A stretch of DNA of 64,000 nucleotides. Source: Dyella subtropica (GTDB lineage: Bacteria > Pseudomonadota > Gammaproteobacteria > Xanthomonadales > Rhodanobacteraceae). Both the position numbers and the translations under genes were made by a program. The notes under the pieces are model-generated. The model worked only from the letters and a program-made list of their open reading frames with translations, had not been told where the DNA came from and did not search any database. Of the stretch, positions 44,582 through 57,966 are shown piece after piece. The stretch lies in contig NZ_JAPDPD010000003.1 in the NCBI RefSeq assembly GCF_026283965.1, positions 62,001 to 126,000 of the forward strand, written 5' to 3'. Each line of letters begins with the position of its first letter. The stretch's first letter is position 1.

Positions 44582-44892
44582 GGCAGTCCTCGTGTAAGGT
44601 TTCACGCACAAAGGTACGCGGGGGATCGCTGAGCGTAACCTGAGCTGGCATCCAGAAACAAGTTGCAGTGCCGCAATAAAGATTGTTAAAAATCAATAAG
44701 TTGGAACATTCACTGGCGAATCTTGGAGAAATGGCTCGTGCCGAACGTCACGTAGTCCTAGACGCACAGCTCAAACAGACGCTCTCTTGCCCTGGCTGAC
44801 GACGACCACACGGATCGTTGTCAGCGTCCCTCATCGACTCTGAAGGGTGTGCCCTGATTGTATTTATGTACTAGTGCATTAGTACTACACAG
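44582..44892. other. Non-coding region between gyrB and the TPR gene
   Basis: About 310 bp without a credible gene. It is more AT-rich than its surroundings (AATAAAGATTGTTAAAAATC near 44676), which suits the TPR gene promoter. A symmetric site GTACTA-GTGCAT-TAGTAC lies at 44867-44884. No tRNA or small ORF was recognised. Confidence 0.5.
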
Positions 44893-44944
44893 TCAAAGAA
44901 AAGGCCGATGACGGATATCGCGAGAGCGATCCCCATCACCGGCC
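44893..44944 (-). terminator. gyrB terminator
   Basis: On the minus strand, a long imperfect stem (GGCCGGTGATGGGGATCGC with GCGATATCCGTCATCGGCC, loop TCTC) is followed by TTTTCTTT, 12 bp after the gyrB stop. Confidence 0.85.
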
Positions 44945-44955
44945 CTGGGCAGCAT

Positions 44956-48530
<3,575 letters not shown>

Positions 48531-48552
48531 GTTTGGGAAGCCCTAACGCAAG

Positions 48553-48585
48553 AACGCCGGAGTGTTCGCTGACAACTCCGGCGTT
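48553..48585. terminator. Hairpin between dnaN and recF
   Basis: AACGCCGGAGT (48553-48563) and ACTCCGGCGTT (48575-48585) form a perfect 11-bp stem. The T-run TTTTT is on the plus-strand side, whereas the genes read on the minus strand, so termination of dnaN is uncertain; partial attenuation before recF is possible. Confidence 0.5.
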
Positions 48586-48627
48586 GCGATGTTTTTCTGT
48601 GCCAGTTGGCCGGCATGCTGAACGGCG

Positions 48628-49728
48628 TCAGAGGCGCAAGGGCATGATCACATGACGCGCCTGCTCGCTATCGCCTTCCTGCACCAAGCAGCTGGACTGG
48701 GCATCGCGCAGGTTCAGCCTGGCTTTGTCGCCGCGCAATGCCGACAGCGCATCGAGCAAATAGCCGACGTTGAAACCCACGGCGAGATCGGAAACCACGG
48801 TATCGGCTTCCAATTCTTCCACGGCCTCTTCCTGCTCTGGGTTGTGGGCCACGATGCGTAGCTTGCCCGGCGACAGCTCCAGTTTCACGCCGCGATACTT
48901 CTCGTTGGAAAGAATGGCGGCGCGCTGCAAAGCACCCCGCAAAACCTCGCGATCCAGCGTGGCGCTCTTGTCGGCGCCGAGCGGAATAACGGCCTCATAG
49001 TCCGGGAAGCGACCGTCGATCAACTTGGAGGTGAACACCACATCGCCGCGACGCACGCGCAGGTGGTTTCGTCCGAACTCCAGCTCCACCTGCCCTTCAC
49101 CGGTTTCGAACAAACCCACCAGCTCGTTGACGCCCTTGCGCGGAATGATGATCTGGCGCCGAGCGGACACCTTGCTGTCGAGCTGGGTCTCCTTCAACGC
49201 CAGACGATGCCCATCCGTCGCTACGCAACGCAGGGTGTGCTCCTGCAGATCCAGCAACATGCCGTTCAAGTAGTAGCGCACGTCTTGATTCGCCATGGCG
49301 AATGCCGTGCGTTCCATCAGATCGCGCAGCACTTCTTCCGGCAATGACACGCGCTCGACCAGTTCGATCTCGTCGATTGTCGGGAATTCCGTAGCGGGAA
49401 GCGTGGCAAGCGTAAAACGGCTCCGACCGGCGCTGAGCGCAACGCGATCGCCATTGAGCTTCAGGTCAATACGCGCGCCATCTGGCAGGGCGCGAACGAT
49501 ATCGAACAGCTTGCGTGCGGGAATGGTGGTTTCGCCTTCCGCCAACTTATCGGCTTCGGTGGTGGCCACCATTTCCACTTCCAGATCGGTGCCGGTAAGC
49601 GAAAGCTTTCCGTCGACGACCTTGACCAGCAGGTTGGCGAGGACCGGCAATGTCTGGCGACGTTCAACGACGCCTACGACTTGTTGCAACGGCTTGAGCA
49701 GAGCTTCTCGTTGGATGCTGAATTGCAT
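48628..49728 (-). CDS. dnaN: DNA polymerase III beta sliding clamp
   Basis: A 366-residue beta clamp, the ring that tethers DNA polymerase III. Opening MQFSIQREALLKPLQQVVGVVERRQTLPVLANLL and ending HVIMPLRL are canonical, and three topologically similar domains fill the length. It is separated from dnaA by 255 bp containing DnaA boxes, the candidate origin. Confidence 0.98.
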   Translation of the reverse strand: MQFSIQREALLKPLQQVVGVVERRQTLPVLANLLVKVVDGKLSLTGTDLEVEMVATTEADKLAEGETTIPARKLFDIVRALPDGARIDLKLNGDRVALSAGRSRFTLATLPATEFPTIDEIELVERVSLPEEVLRDLMERTAFAMANQDVRYYLNGMLLDLQEHTLRCVATDGHRLALKETQLDSKVSARRQIIIPRKGVNELVGLFETGEGQVELEFGRNHLRVRRGDVVFTSKLIDGRFPDYEAVIPLGADKSATLDREVLRGALQRAAILSNEKYRGVKLELSPGKLRIVAHNPEQEEAVEELEADTVVSDLAVGFNVGYLLDALSALRGDKARLNLRDAQSSCLVQEGDSEQARHVIMPLRL

Positions 49729-49983
49729 GTAGGCGCTTCCCCTAAACCTGCTGTTCTGTTTTTAAAAGAAGTTATGTAGTGGTGGTAGGTGCCGTGGATA
49801 ACTCGGAAATCCCGTTTTCTTTATTAAAATCAATAAATTGAATCAATAACACGGTGTGTCCGAACAGGCCCGCAGATTGTGGGTCACTTGTGGATAACTG
49901 AGGGGGCCTGAACCATCCACCTATTATCCACAGCTTCCACTACCTGTTTTCAAGCGCTTATCCACGATCGGTGAAACTTAACG
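49729..49983. other. Candidate chromosomal replication origin (oriC), dnaA-dnaN spacer
   Basis: Four DnaA-box matches: CGTGGATAA (49793-49801), TGTGGATAA (49889-49897), TTATCCACA (49924-49932) and TTATCCACG (49958-49966). An AT-rich unwinding-type tract lies at about 49811-49850 (TTTTCTTTATTAAAATC...), with another AT run near 49756-49770. Clustering of four near-consensus boxes with an AT-rich block between dnaA and dnaN is origin-like; function is inferred. Confidence 0.72.
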
Positions 49984-51336
49984 TCAACCCGTGAGGATTC
50001 GGATGAGCTGTTCCCAGTCTTGCCGCATGCGTGTGTCGGTCTCGCAAAGCTTTTTGATGGTCCGGCAGGCATGCAGCACGGTGGTGTGGTCGCGGCCGCC
50101 AAACGCATCGCCAATCTCCGGCAAGCTGTGCTCGGTCAGCTCCTTCGACAAGGACATCGCGATCTGCCGCGGTCGGGCCAGTGAGCGCACCCGACGCTTG
50201 GAGAGCAGATCCTGCAAGCGCACTTGGTAGTAGTCGGCCACGATCTTCTGGATGTTCGGCACCGTGACAGCTTGCGCGTGTGTGGCCAGCAGGTCGCGCA
50301 GCGTTTCCTCGGCGAACTCGGTGGTAATCGGCTTGCCGTAGAAGTTGGCGCGGGCGGCCAGCGTGTTGAGCGCGCCCTCGAGGTCGCGCACGTTGGAGCG
50401 AATGCGCTTGGCGAGCAGCATCGCCACGTTTTCGCTCACTGCCACGCCCTTGTCCTGCGCCTTGGAGAGCAGAATCGCTGCACGGGTCTCGAAATCAGGC
50501 GGTTCGATTGCCACCGACAGACCCCAGCCCAGGCGCGACTTCAAGCGCGGCTCCAGCTTGTCCACTTCTTTCGGGTAGCGGTCGCAGGTAAGGATGATCT
50601 GCTGCTTGGACTCGAACAACGCGTTGAAAGTGTGAAAGAACTCTTCCTGCGTGGTGTCTTTGCCGGCAAAAAACTGGATGTCGTCGATCAACAGCGCATC
50701 CACCGAGCGGAAACGGCGCTTGAACTCGTCCATGCTCTTGGTGCGCAAGGCCTCGATCATCGAGCCTACGAACTGCTCGGAGCGTAGATACAGCACTTTG
50801 AAGTCGGGGTTGCGCTCGCGCATCAAATTGCCGGCGGCATGCATCAAGTGGGTTTTGCCGAGACCGGTGCCGCCATACAGCAACAGCGGGTTGTAGGCGC
50901 GGCCGGGGTTCATGGCCACCTGCATCGCCGCGGCCTTGCCGAGCTGGTTCGACTTGCCCTCGACGAAGGTTTCGAAGGTGTAGTGCGGATCCAGGTTGTG
51001 ATTGAAAGTCACCGGCACGGGAGCGGGCGCCGGTTCGGCCCCGGCGGCGGCGGCAGGCCGGGGCATGGCGGACGCCGGACGTGGTGGCACACGCGCCGCG
51101 CTTGACCCAACTTCCAGGCGCACCGACAGTTCGTGCCCGGTCAGCTGATGCAGCATGGCCTCGATGCGTGGCAGATAGCGCTCGCGCACGGTATCGAGGG
51201 TGTAGGGATTCGGGGCGAACAGCTGCAGTCCCAGCGTATCGTCGCGCGCCTGCAGCGGCATCAGCCAGGTATGCAGGTCTTCCGCGCTCAATTCGCCTTC
51301 GAGACGCTCGAGACAGCGCCGCCACAGATCACTCAT
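49984..51336 (-). CDS. dnaA: Chromosomal replication initiator DnaA
   Basis: A 450-residue DnaA. Domain I (residues 1-85) interacts with partners, and a Pro/Ala-rich linker follows. The AAA+ domain III has Walker [11 protein letters not shown] near residue 155 and Walker [10 protein letters not shown] near 215. Domain IV is the DNA-binding HTH with [18 protein letters not shown]. It recognises TTATCCACA boxes, which occur on both sides of the gene (49793-49966 and near 51434), so autoregulation is likely. It diverges from rpmH. Confidence 0.98.
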   Translation of the reverse strand: MSDLWRRCLERLEGELSAEDLHTWLMPLQARDDTLGLQLFAPNPYTLDTVRERYLPRIEAMLHQLTGHELSVRLEVGSSAARVPPRPASAMPRPAAAAGAEPAPAPVPVTFNHNLDPHYTFETFVEGKSNQLGKAAAMQVAMNPGRAYNPLLLYGGTGLGKTHLMHAAGNLMRERNPDFKVLYLRSEQFVGSMIEALRTKSMDEFKRRFRSVDALLIDDIQFFAGKDTTQEEFFHTFNALFESKQQIILTCDRYPKEVDKLEPRLKSRLGWGLSVAIEPPDFETRAAILLSKAQDKGVAVSENVAMLLAKRIRSNVRDLEGALNTLAARANFYGKPITTEFAEETLRDLLATHAQAVTVPNIQKIVADYYQVRLQDLLSKRRVRSLARPRQIAMSLSKELTEHSLPEIGDAFGGRDHTTVLHACRTIKKLCETDTRMRQDWEQLIRILTG

Positions 51337-51433
51337 GGGTATTCTTCAGCCACAGCAGGGGCGCTTACGCGCGGGGTGGACCTGAAAGTCTAACAGCAGC
51401 TTACCGGTTCTCGACCAGAGCCTATCCACACGA

Positions 51434-51442
51434 TTATCCACA
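51434..51442 (+). promoter_or_regulatory. DnaA box upstream of dnaA
   Basis: A consensus TTATCCACA between the divergent dnaA and rpmH genes, with a near-match CTATCCACA at 51422-51430. It is a probable autoregulatory site, or part of a bipartite origin together with 49793-49966. Confidence 0.7.
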
Positions 51443-51471
51443 GGCTGCGCAAACCTTGGTTTCAAGAGTAT

Positions 51472-51501
51472 TTGACATCTCTGCCGAATGCCTCGCATAA
51501 T
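51472..51501 (+). promoter_or_regulatory. rpmH-rnpA promoter
   Basis: TTGACA (51472-51477), an 18-bp spacer and CATAAT (51496-51501). A purine-rich ribosome site (GGAGGAAG) follows just before the rpmH ATG. Confidence 0.75.
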
Positions 51502-51540
51502 TTCCAACCTTTTTACCCACATACCGAATAGGAGGAAGCC

Positions 51541-51678
51541 ATGTCGAAGCGGACCTTCCAGCCCAGCAAGCTCAAGCGCGCCCGCACACACGGCTTTCGT
51601 GCCCGTATGGCTACGGCCGACGGTCGCAAGATTCTGAATGCCCGCCGTGCCAAGGGCCGCAAGCGCCTGATCCCGTAA
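51541..51678 (+). CDS. rpmH: 50S ribosomal protein L34
   Basis: A 45-residue, extremely basic protein matching L34 throughout: [20 protein letters not shown] at the start and [11 protein letters not shown] at the end. GGAGGAAG precedes the ATG. It is co-transcribed with rnpA (13 bp downstream), as in nearly all bacteria, and marks the origin region. Confidence 0.98.
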   Translation: MSKRTFQPSKLKRARTHGFRARMATADGRKILNARRAKGRKRLIP

Positions 51679-51691
51679 GCGGGAGACTGAG

Positions 51692-52087
51692 ATGCGTGCC
51701 GGACTGCCGCGCGAGGCGCGGATCCGTCGCGCTGGCGACTTTGCTGCGATGCGAAATGCCAGCGGCCGCTTCGGCGGCCGCTGTTTTTCTGTGCGCTATC
51801 GTAAAAACGGGCTCGACCATGCCCGGCTCGGCCTTGCCATCTCCAAGCGCGTGTCCAAGCGTGCTGTCGAACGCAATCGCATCAAGCGTCTACTTCGCGA
51901 ATCCTTTCGCCGTGTCCGCCATCAACTCCCTCCCGTCGACCTTATGGTGATGGGCCGCGAACAAGCGGCCGGCCTGCCAGGCCCCGCGCTACTGGCCGAG
52001 ATCGACGCACTGTGGAAGAAGTTGTTGTCGCAGAAGCCCGACCTTACGTTGAAGCCAGGCGACGCGGCCGGCACAATCGCACGTTGA
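51692..52087 (+). CDS. rnpA: Ribonuclease P protein component
   Basis: A 131-residue RnpA, which assists the RNase P RNA in 5' maturation of tRNA precursors. The family motif SKRVSKRAVERNRIKRLLRESFR (RNR box) is near residues 51-73. The N-terminal FaaMRNASGRFGGRCFSVRYRKN part is usual. yidD, often placed between rnpA and yidC, is absent here: the 61-bp gap to yidC has no room for it. Confidence 0.95.
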   Translation: MRAGLPREARIRRAGDFAAMRNASGRFGGRCFSVRYRKNGLDHARLGLAISKRVSKRAVERNRIKRLLRESFRRVRHQLPPVDLMVMGREQAAGLPGPALLAEIDALWKKLLSQKPDLTLKPGDAAGTIAR

Positions 52088-52148
52088 CCTTCTCTCTTCC
52101 CGCCCTTCCGCAGCAGCGTGTCGCGGCGACTACCGGATCTGCTTCGCG

Positions 52149-53861
52149 ATGAATCAAACGCGCACGTTCCTCATCTTCGCCCTGCTGGCCGTGGCCTATC
52201 TGCTATGGATGGCCTGGGAGAAGGATTACGCTCCTCAGCCGGCTCCCGCTGCCGTCGCCGGTGCCACCAGCACGGCTGCACCCGCGGCTGATGGCAGCGT
52301 ACCCGGCGCCACCGCGAGCAACGCGCCGGTCGTCCCCGCAACCGGCAGTGCCACCGAAGCACCGGCCCAGCTGATCACCATCAGCACCGATGTGTTGCGC
52401 CTGACGGTGGATACGCGTGGCGGCAGCGTGGTGCGTTCGGAACTGCTGGGCTATCCCTCGGAGCCGCGTACGAAGAACACGCCCGAGCCGGCACCCGTGC
52501 GTCTGCTCGATGATGCCCACGAGCATTTTTTCGTCGCGCAGAACGGTCTGACCACGGCGCAGGGCGTGGGTGGTCCGGTAGCACCGACGCACCTGTCGGT
52601 GTTCCAGAGCGCACAGTCCAGCTATGCACTGTCCGCCGGTCAGGACGAACTGAAGGTCGACCTGACCTGGCAGGACGCGTCCGGCCTCAAGGTCACCAAG
52701 TCCTACGTGCTCAAGCGCGGCAGCTACACTGTCACGCTGGATCAGAAGATCGATAACGGCGCCAGCGTAGCCTGGCAAGGTAACGCCTACGAGCAGCTGC
52801 AGCGCGTGGCCCCGCCGAACAACCGCACGTGGTACCAGAACTACACCGACCCGGCAGCGCACAGCTTCAACGGCGCGGCGTGGTACAGCCCGCAGGACAA
52901 ATACGAGACGCTGCCGTTCGCCGACTTCCAGAAGAAGCCACTGAACCGCGCGATCACCGGCGGTTGGGCTGAGATGCTTCAGCACTACTTCTTTGTGGCA
53001 TGGATTCCGCCGGCACAGGAGCCGAACGCCTACTCCACCAGCGTCGTCAATCCGGACACCGCGCAACCGCTCTACCTGCTCCGCGCCGTGGGCCCCGCGC
53101 TCAGCGTGGCACCGGGCCAGAGTGTCACCAGCAGCACGCGTCTGTATATCGGTCCGAAGCTGCAAGGCACGCTGGATCAGATCGCGCCAGGCCTGGAACT
53201 GTCGACCAACTACGGCTGGCTCACCGTCATCGCCCAGCCGCTGCATTGGCTGCTCTCCAAGCTGCATGCGATCAGCGGAAACTGGGGCGTGGCGATCATC
53301 CTGCTTGTGCTGCTGCTGAAGGCCGCGCTGTGGAAGCTCACGGCCGCGCAGTTCCGCTCCGGCGCCAAGATGCGCAAGCTGCAGCCGCGCGTCGCCTCGC
53401 TCAAGGAGCGTTACGGCGACGACAAGATGAAGATGCAGCAGGCCATGATGGAGCTGTACAAGAAGGAGAAGGTGAATCCGATGGCCGGCTGCCTGCCGAT
53501 CCTCGTCACCTTCCCGGTGTTCCTCGGTCTGTATCGCGTGCTGATGGAAAGCGTGGAGCTGCGCCAAGCGCCGTTCTTCGGCTGGATCCACGACCTGTCC
53601 GCACCCGACCCGTTCTTCGTGCTGCCGGCCATCTATGTCGCGGTGATGATGGCAACGCAGTGGCTCACCCCCACCACCGGCATGGATCCCGCCCAGGCCA
53701 AGATGATGAAGGTGATGCCGATTCTGTTCGCGGTGATGTTCGCCTTCTTCCCGTCCGGCCTCGTGTTGTACTGGGTGATCAACGGTGCCACCAGCCTGGC
53801 CCAGCAGTGGTTCATCACCCGCCAGGTGGATCGAGCCGAGCACAAGGCCAAGACCGCCTGA
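52149..53861 (+). CDS. yidC: Membrane protein insertase YidC
   Basis: A 570-residue Gram-negative-type YidC (Oxa1 family). An N-terminal TM helix (MNQTRTFLIFALLAVAYLLWMAW) is followed by an Ala/Pro-rich linker and a large periplasmic beta-domain (about residues 70-345). The conserved five-helix core has GVAIILLVLLLKAALWKLTAAQFRS, NPMAGCLPILVTFPVFLGLY and the late membrane segments. It inserts inner-membrane proteins alone or with SecYEG. A strong terminator follows. Confidence 0.98.
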   Translation: MNQTRTFLIFALLAVAYLLWMAWEKDYAPQPAPAAVAGATSTAAPAADGSVPGATASNAPVVPATGSATEAPAQLITISTDVLRLTVDTRGGSVVRSELLGYPSEPRTKNTPEPAPVRLLDDAHEHFFVAQNGLTTAQGVGGPVAPTHLSVFQSAQSSYALSAGQDELKVDLTWQDASGLKVTKSYVLKRGSYTVTLDQKIDNGASVAWQGNAYEQLQRVAPPNNRTWYQNYTDPAAHSFNGAAWYSPQDKYETLPFADFQKKPLNRAITGGWAEMLQHYFFVAWIPPAQEPNAYSTSVVNPDTAQPLYLLRAVGPALSVAPGQSVTSSTRLYIGPKLQGTLDQIAPGLELSTNYGWLTVIAQPLHWLLSKLHAISGNWGVAIILLVLLLKAALWKLTAAQFRSGAKMRKLQPRVASLKERYGDDKMKMQQAMMELYKKEKVNPMAGCLPILVTFPVFLGLYRVLMESVELRQAPFFGWIHDLSAPDPFFVLPAIYVAVMMATQWLTPTTGMDPAQAKMMKVMPILFAVMFAFFPSGLVLYWVINGATSLAQQWFITRQVDRAEHKAKTA

Positions 53862-53864
53862 TCG

Positions 53865-53893
53865 AAAAGGCCGCGCAAGCGGCCTTTTCTTTT
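53865..53893 (+). terminator. Rho-independent terminator of yidC
   Basis: AAAAGGCCGC-GCAA-GCGGCCTTTT, a perfect 10-bp stem followed by CTTTTT. Confidence 0.93.
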
Positions 53894-53962
53894 TGAGCCA
53901 CGTTTTCTTCCACGTTGCCTTGCGCAACGATAGAACGAACGCTTCTTCAGCACGCCATCCCT

Positions 53963-55306
53963 ATGACCCTCGCCGCTGACACCATAGCCGCCATCGCTAG
54001 CGCACCCGGTGCAGCCGGCGTCGGTGTGCTGCGCGTGTCCGGGCCGGCCGTACCGAAGATCGCGCGAACTTTGCTGGGTCGTACGCCGCAGCCACGTCAC
54101 GCGCATTTCGCGGCTTTCCGCGATGCGCAGGGCCAACGGATCGATCACGGTCTCCTGCTCTACTTCCCCGCCCCAGCGTCCTACACCGGCGAACACGTGC
54201 TGGAATTGCAGGGGCATGGCAGCAGCGTGCTCCTCGACGGCCTGCTACGCCGCGTCTGTCAGCTCGGCGCGCGCTTGGCGCGGCCTGGCGAGTTCACTGA
54301 GCGCGCTTTCCTCAACGGCAAAATGGATCTGGCTCAGGCCGAAGCGGTCGCCGATCTGATCGCCGCTCGCTCACAGGCTGGCGCGCGTGCGGCACTGCAG
54401 TCCATGGAAGGCGTGTTCTCGCGCAAGATCGACGCGCTGCTGCAAGCGCTGATCATCCTGCGCGTCCATATCGAGGCGGCGATCGACTTCCCCGAAGAGG
54501 AAATCGACTTTCTCGCCGATCCTGCCATCACGAATCAACTCGAGGCATTGCGCGATCAGCTCGCCGAACTGTTGCGCGAAGCACAGCGTGGCGTCCGTCT
54601 CAACGACGGGTTGCGGGTGGCCATCATCGGACGCCCCAACGCCGGCAAATCGAGTCTTCTCAACGCGCTGGCCGGCAGCGACCGTGCCATCGTGACCGAT
54701 ATCGCCGGTACCACCCGCGATGTACTGCGCGAACAGCTGAGCCTCGATGGCATCGCATTGGAGTTGGCCGATACCGCCGGCCTGCGCGAAACCGACGATC
54801 CAGTGGAGCGCGAAGGCGTGCGACGCGCGCACAGTGAACTCGCCCGCGCCGACGTCGCTCTGCTAGTCACCGATCTCCAACACGCCGAACACGATCTGGC
54901 CCTGCTTATGGACCTGCCCGCCAGCGTCGAGCGTCTGGTGCTGATCAACAAAATCGATCTGGAACACGAGACGGCGCGTTACGAAACCCGCGCCGATTCC
55001 CTCTGGATCTGGGCCTCCGCGAAAACCGGCGATGGCCTGGATGCTCTACGCGAACATCTCAAGCAACTTGCCGGCGCCGGCAGTGGCGAAGGTGTTTTCA
55101 GTGCACGCCGCCGCCACGTGTTGGCGCTGGAACAAGTCGCCACCCATCTCGATCATGCGGATCACACCTTGCGCACCACCCGCGCTGGCGAACTGGCCGC
55201 TGAAGAGCTACGCCAAGCCCAACACGCGCTTGGGGAAATCACTGGCAATTACACCAGTGACGATCTGCTGGGCGCCATCTTCAGCTCGTTCTGCATCGGC
55301 AAGTAG
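53963..55306 (+). CDS. mnmE: tRNA modification GTPase MnmE (TrmE)
   Basis: A 447-residue MnmE. With MnmG it makes the 5-carboxymethylaminomethyl modification of wobble uridine. The N-terminal tetrahydrofolate-binding domain starts DTIAAIASAPGAAGVGVLRVSG. The inserted G domain has GRPNAGKSSLLNAL (G1), AGTTRD (G2), DTAGLRE (G3) and NKID (G4). The C-terminus is the catalytic FCIGK. The ATG at 53963 matches the family start. Confidence 0.97.
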   Translation: MTLAADTIAAIASAPGAAGVGVLRVSGPAVPKIARTLLGRTPQPRHAHFAAFRDAQGQRIDHGLLLYFPAPASYTGEHVLELQGHGSSVLLDGLLRRVCQLGARLARPGEFTERAFLNGKMDLAQAEAVADLIAARSQAGARAALQSMEGVFSRKIDALLQALIILRVHIEAAIDFPEEEIDFLADPAITNQLEALRDQLAELLREAQRGVRLNDGLRVAIIGRPNAGKSSLLNALAGSDRAIVTDIAGTTRDVLREQLSLDGIALELADTAGLRETDDPVEREGVRRAHSELARADVALLVTDLQHAEHDLALLMDLPASVERLVLINKIDLEHETARYETRADSLWIWASAKTGDGLDALREHLKQLAGAGSGEGVFSARRRHVLALEQVATHLDHADHTLRTTRAGELAAEELRQAQHALGEITGNYTSDDLLGAIFSSFCIGK

Positions 55307-55430
55307 CTGTCCGGCGATTCGATGGGACTCGTGAGGAATAACAGCTCGTTACAGAACAATCTGCTGACGTTCCTAACGCGGTGGCGCTAACATGCTGAGT
55401 TTGTTGACGCAGTGTTGAACGAACTCAGGC

Positions 55431-57953
55431 ATGCTCACTTTCTTCTTCGGCGGCTTCGGGCTGTCCACCCTCTGGCTTATTCCTCTGATTTGGCCTGTGA
55501 GTCGGTCACTGCTGGCAGGCCGCAAACCGGCCGCTGGCGAAGGAACGATCCGGTTCTGGCTGGGTGGGCTGTTCGTGCTGCTCGCAAGCGCGACGCTAGA
55601 AGGGTTGATTGTCGGCCACTACACGGACGATCCGCAGGCCGGTGGCGCGATCAGCCGAGGGTTGGCGAACGGCCTTGGCGCGGTGCTGGGAACATTCATC
55701 ACTAGCGCCCTGATGCTCGCCTTACTGGCGGCTGCCTTGCCTTGGTATCTGGGTGTGCCTTGGCGCTCGACCTTCAAGCAAATCTCATCCAAGGTCGACT
55801 TGCTCGCCGCCTTACTGAGTCGAGCTGTGGAGATGTGCAGCGCGCGCTTCGGCGCGCGACGTGGGCGAGGCGCGGTGCGTCGGGCCGATCGTCGCGGGGC
55901 ACAGGTGAATCGTGGTGGCGCGAAGGCCACAGCGCGTCCGAGCACAGCGGCAGTCGCGCCAACTCCTGTGGTCGAACGCAAGGCTTCGCAGCTGCCGCCC
56001 GCCCCAGTTTCCCGCATGCGCATCGCACCCGAGAAGGTGATTCGCGAGCCCTGGCTGCTGCCAAAGAGCGCTCGGCTTTCCCCTACACCGACCCCGGCCC
56101 CTGTCGCTCGGGCCGCAACGATGGCGATGAGTCAGGTCGCTGTTGCCGCACGTCCTTCGCCCGTGGCGGCCGTCGAATCCCAGCCCTTCATCGCCGAAGA
56201 GCATCCAGAACTAGCGCATGCCGACATCGTCGAAGACGCGCCCATTGAACCGACACCGATTGACATCGATGAGCTAGCAGTCGAACCCACCGGACCCACG
56301 CCAGTAGAAGCCACCGATGTCGAGGATGACGGCGCGAACCTGCTGCCCACGCCGCAGGTCGTGCATGCGATGCAGACGGCACGGGGCCGGTACTTCGCTG
56401 CCAACGACGATCAGCCTGTGGCGCCGGTCATACCAGCTGCACCGCCTGTCGCTATGACAACGCGCACGCGCTCCAGCGCCACGTTACCCCCGCTGTCCCT
56501 GTTGACCAGCGCAGCGGCCGAATCGACCACCGTCGATGAAGCGCAGCTGGCCGACACCGGTGAGCTGATCGAACAGCGCCTGCGTGAGTTCAAAGTGCCA
56601 GTGACGGTGGTTGGTGCATCGGCCGGCCCCGTCATCACCCGCTTCGAGGTCGAGCCGGCCGTGGGCGTGCGCGGCAACCAGATCGTGGCGCTGATGAAGG
56701 ATCTCGCCCGAGGCCTGGGGCGTACTTCTATCCGCGTCGTCGAAACCATTCCCGGCAAGACCTGCATGGGACTGGAGCTGCCGAACGAACAGCGGCAGAT
56801 GATTGCGCTGTCGGAGATTCTGGATTCCGCCGAATACCGCGGTTCCGATTCGCTGCTCACGCTGGCGATGGGCAAGGGCATCACCGGCGAGCCCGTGGTG
56901 GCGGACCTGGCGCGCGCGCCACACATGCTGGTCGCCGGCACCACCGGCTCCGGCAAGTCGGTGGCCGTGAACGCGATGATCCTGTCCATGCTGTACAAGG
57001 CGACGCCCGACGACGTGCGCATGATCATGATCGACCCGAAGATGCTGGAACTCTCAGTCTACGAGGGCATCCCGCACCTGCTGGCACCGGTGGTCACCGA
57101 CATGAAGCTGGCTGCCAACGCGCTGACTTGGTGTGTGGCGGAGATGGAAAACCGCTATCGCCTGATGTCGGAACTGCGCGTGCGCAACCTCGCCGGCTAT
57201 AACCAGAAGATCCGCGAGGCGCAGTCCACGGGACGGCCGCTGCTCAACCCCTTCCCCGCCCATCCGGAAATACCCGAGACGCTCGATACCCTGCCGATGA
57301 TCGTGGTGGTCATCGACGAGCTCGCCGACCTGATGATGGTGGCCGGCAAGAAGATCGAGGAACTGATCGCCCGACTGGCGCAGAAGGCCCGTGCTGCCGG
57401 CATCCATCTGATCCTTGCCACGCAACGCCCGTCGGTCGATGTGATTACCGGCTTGATCAAGGCGAACATCCCCACGCGCGTGGCGTTCCAGGTGTCGTCC
57501 AAGATCGACTCGCGCACCATCCTGGACCAGATGGGCGCGGAAAGCCTGCTAGGCCAGGGCGATATGCTGTTCCTACCGCCGGGCACCGGCTATCCGCAGC
57601 GCATCCATGGTGCTTTCGTCGCCGACGAGGAAGTGCATCGCGTGGTCGCCCATCTCAAGCAGTACGGCGAACCCGACTACAAGGACGAGATCCTTGCTGG
57701 CCCGCCAAGCGAAGGTTCGGGTGAGTTGTTCGCCGAAGACGGGGGCGATGCCGAGCTCGATCCACTCTACGACGAAGCCGCCGCCTTCGTGCTTCGCACA
57801 CGCCGCGCTTCCATTTCCTTCGTGCAACGCCAATTCCGTATTGGCTATAACCGCGCGGCGCGACTGGTGGAAGCAATGGAAGCGGCGGGACTGGTGTCGT
57901 CGATGGGAATCAACGGCCAGCGCGATGTGATCGCGCCGGGGCCGGTGGACTAA
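55431..57953 (+). CDS. ftsK: DNA translocase FtsK
   Basis: An 840-residue FtsK/SpoIIIE-type motor for chromosome-dimer resolution and segregation at the septum. The membrane part is short, with three clear hydrophobic segments within residues 1-110 where four are usual. It is followed by an Arg-rich stretch and a low-complexity Pro/Ala/Thr linker (to about 350). The motor has Walker [10 protein letters not shown] near residue 505, Walker [14 protein letters not shown], and a C-terminal winged-helix gamma domain ([27 protein letters not shown]). It may be a divergent paralogue of a canonical FtsK elsewhere. Confidence 0.9.
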   Translation: MLTFFFGGFGLSTLWLIPLIWPVSRSLLAGRKPAAGEGTIRFWLGGLFVLLASATLEGLIVGHYTDDPQAGGAISRGLANGLGAVLGTFITSALMLALLAAALPWYLGVPWRSTFKQISSKVDLLAALLSRAVEMCSARFGARRGRGAVRRADRRGAQVNRGGAKATARPSTAAVAPTPVVERKASQLPPAPVSRMRIAPEKVIREPWLLPKSARLSPTPTPAPVARAATMAMSQVAVAARPSPVAAVESQPFIAEEHPELAHADIVEDAPIEPTPIDIDELAVEPTGPTPVEATDVEDDGANLLPTPQVVHAMQTARGRYFAANDDQPVAPVIPAAPPVAMTTRTRSSATLPPLSLLTSAAAESTTVDEAQLADTGELIEQRLREFKVPVTVVGASAGPVITRFEVEPAVGVRGNQIVALMKDLARGLGRTSIRVVETIPGKTCMGLELPNEQRQMIALSEILDSAEYRGSDSLLTLAMGKGITGEPVVADLARAPHMLVAGTTGSGKSVAVNAMILSMLYKATPDDVRMIMIDPKMLELSVYEGIPHLLAPVVTDMKLAANALTWCVAEMENRYRLMSELRVRNLAGYNQKIREAQSTGRPLLNPFPAHPEIPETLDTLPMIVVVIDELADLMMVAGKKIEELIARLAQKARAAGIHLILATQRPSVDVITGLIKANIPTRVAFQVSSKIDSRTILDQMGAESLLGQGDMLFLPPGTGYPQRIHGAFVADEEVHRVVAHLKQYGEPDYKDEILAGPPSEGSGELFAEDGGDAELDPLYDEAAAFVLRTRRASISFVQRQFRIGYNRAARLVEAMEAAGLVSSMGINGQRDVIAPGPVD

Positions 57954-57966
57954 AAGTGCGCGGCCG

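Noticed and set aside
52203-53927. 574-residue minus-strand ORF opposite yidC
   Set aside because: It is a His/Arg-rich antisense shadow of yidC without family motifs.
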